From CAVPRW01 sp046727435 [NCBI: bacterium] (lineage in GTDB: Bacteria > Tectomicrobia > Entotheonellia > J063): 6,813 nucleotides of DNA. Positions within the stretch are counted from its first letter, which is position 1. Each line of letters starts with the position of its first letter. A program made the translations under genes and the position numbers. Shown here piece after piece: positions 6,412 to 6,813 of this stretch. The stretch is from assembly GCA_046727435.1 (NCBI GenBank), contig JBKPCR010000472.1, positions 1 to 6,813 on the forward strand, given 5' to 3'. The notes below the pieces were generated by a model. It searched no databases. It was not told the DNA's origin and worked only from the letters and a program-made list of their open reading frames with translations.

Positions 6412-6418
6412 CTCCTCT
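6412..6418 (-). promoter_or_regulatory. Shine-Dalgarno of SBP1
   Basis: AGAGGAG stands 6 nt before ATG 6405 and directly touches the alternative ATG at 6411. The spacing decides the start in favour of 6405. It lies in the 15-nt gap after the permease stop. Confidence 0.7.
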
Positions 6419-6420
6419 CG

Positions 6421-6813
6421 CTATCCTTTGACCGCCCCCAACGTCAGTCCCTTCACCACCCAACGCTGGAGGAGGAGAAACATGATGACCGGGGGCAGGG
6501 CGCTAAGGATCGTCGAGGCCATCAACGGCCCCCAGTAGAACACGTCCGCACTCATGAAGTTGACCAGCCCCGTGGTGATCGTTTTGGCCTGATTGGTGCT
6601 GGTGAACACGTAGGCATACAGAAACTCGTTCCATGCACGGGTGAACGCGAAGAACGTCACCACCACAATGGCCGGCATTGCGACGGGCAGGACCACCCGG
6701 ATGAGCGCTGTGATACGATTACAGCCGTCCACCAGCGCGGCTTCTTCGAGCTCGACCGGCACCGACCTGAAATACCCCATGAGCAGCCAGGTGGCAAACG
6801 GCACATCGGCGCC
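6421..6813 (-). CDS. Carbohydrate-type ABC transporter permease, MalG-like, C-terminal part
   Basis: This is the inner-membrane channel subunit of a binding-protein-dependent importer, in the MalG/UgpE group. Only the last 130 codons are in the window; the gene runs off the right edge (family members are usually about 270-300 aa). The cytoplasmic EAA loop that docks the ATPase is present at residues 24-43 of this fragment: EEAALVDG, then the conserved LP of VVLP. It is followed by a membrane segment (about 46-63), the WNEF motif typical of this group (61-64), the periplasmic TITTGLVNFMS region, a last membrane segment (about 97-116), and the family-typical end VKGLTLGAVKG. It is transcribed ahead of SBP1, the reverse of the common receptor-first order. 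The partner permease and ATPase would be expected further right. Its 3' end is the source of the copy at 3616-3652. Confidence 0.93.
   Translation of the reverse strand, partial: GADVPFATWLLMGYFRSVPVELEEAALVDGCNRITALIRVVLPVAMPAIVVVTFFAFTRAWNEFLYAYVFTSTNQAKTITTGLVNFMSADVFYWGPLMASTILSALPPVIMFLLLQRWVVKGLTLGAVKG

Overview
GC-rich bacterial DNA with one dominant minus-strand operon. Along the transcript (from high to low coordinates) it reads: the 3' part of a sugar-type ABC transporter permease (6813-6421), three consecutive paralogous genes for Tat-exported solute-binding proteins (SBP1 6405-5089, SBP2 5077-3761, SBP3 3597-2281), then a decayed gentisate 1,2-dioxygenase-like bicupin gene (2182-1054). 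Beyond it lies an inactivated IS6-family insertion sequence (about 980-194), followed by roughly 190 bases with nothing I can assign. The Tat-type signals with WW before the cleavage region, the high GC and the heptamer repeats fit uncultured soil or subsurface lineages such as Rokubacteria, NC10 or Tectomicrobia. That placement is a low-confidence guess from general character, not from a marker gene.

The core of the window is the binding-protein array. All three mature genes are exactly 438 codons when started at the shared M-x-T-R-R motif, and they align without a single gap. By hand count, SBP2 and SBP3 share about 84% of residues, and SBP1 shares about 78% with each. Differences cluster in a few short patches, while long blocks are invariant. 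This is what one expects if a common fold and a common permease contact surface are kept while the ligand cleft diversifies. One permease is visible; the partner permease and the ATPase would lie off the right edge. The likely arrangement is one importer fed by three receptors of different specificity.

The junctions record how the array formed. SBP1 follows the permease stop by 15 nt, and SBP2 follows SBP1 by 11 nt with a Shine-Dalgarno that touches the SBP1 stop. SBP3 is set back by 163 nt. Its immediate upstream DNA is a recognisable copy of the permease 3' end, in gapless register through to the start codon, as if SBP3 was duplicated together with the permease tail. Two intergenic spaces (SBP2/SBP3 and SBP3/cupin) each carry an inverted repeat whose arms are built of tandem heptamers, with a different heptamer in each.

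The left third is decaying. The cupin gene has four in-frame stops (three at expected Trp codons) and two frameshifts. The transposase has two stops and a frameshift. The operon part to the right is intact.
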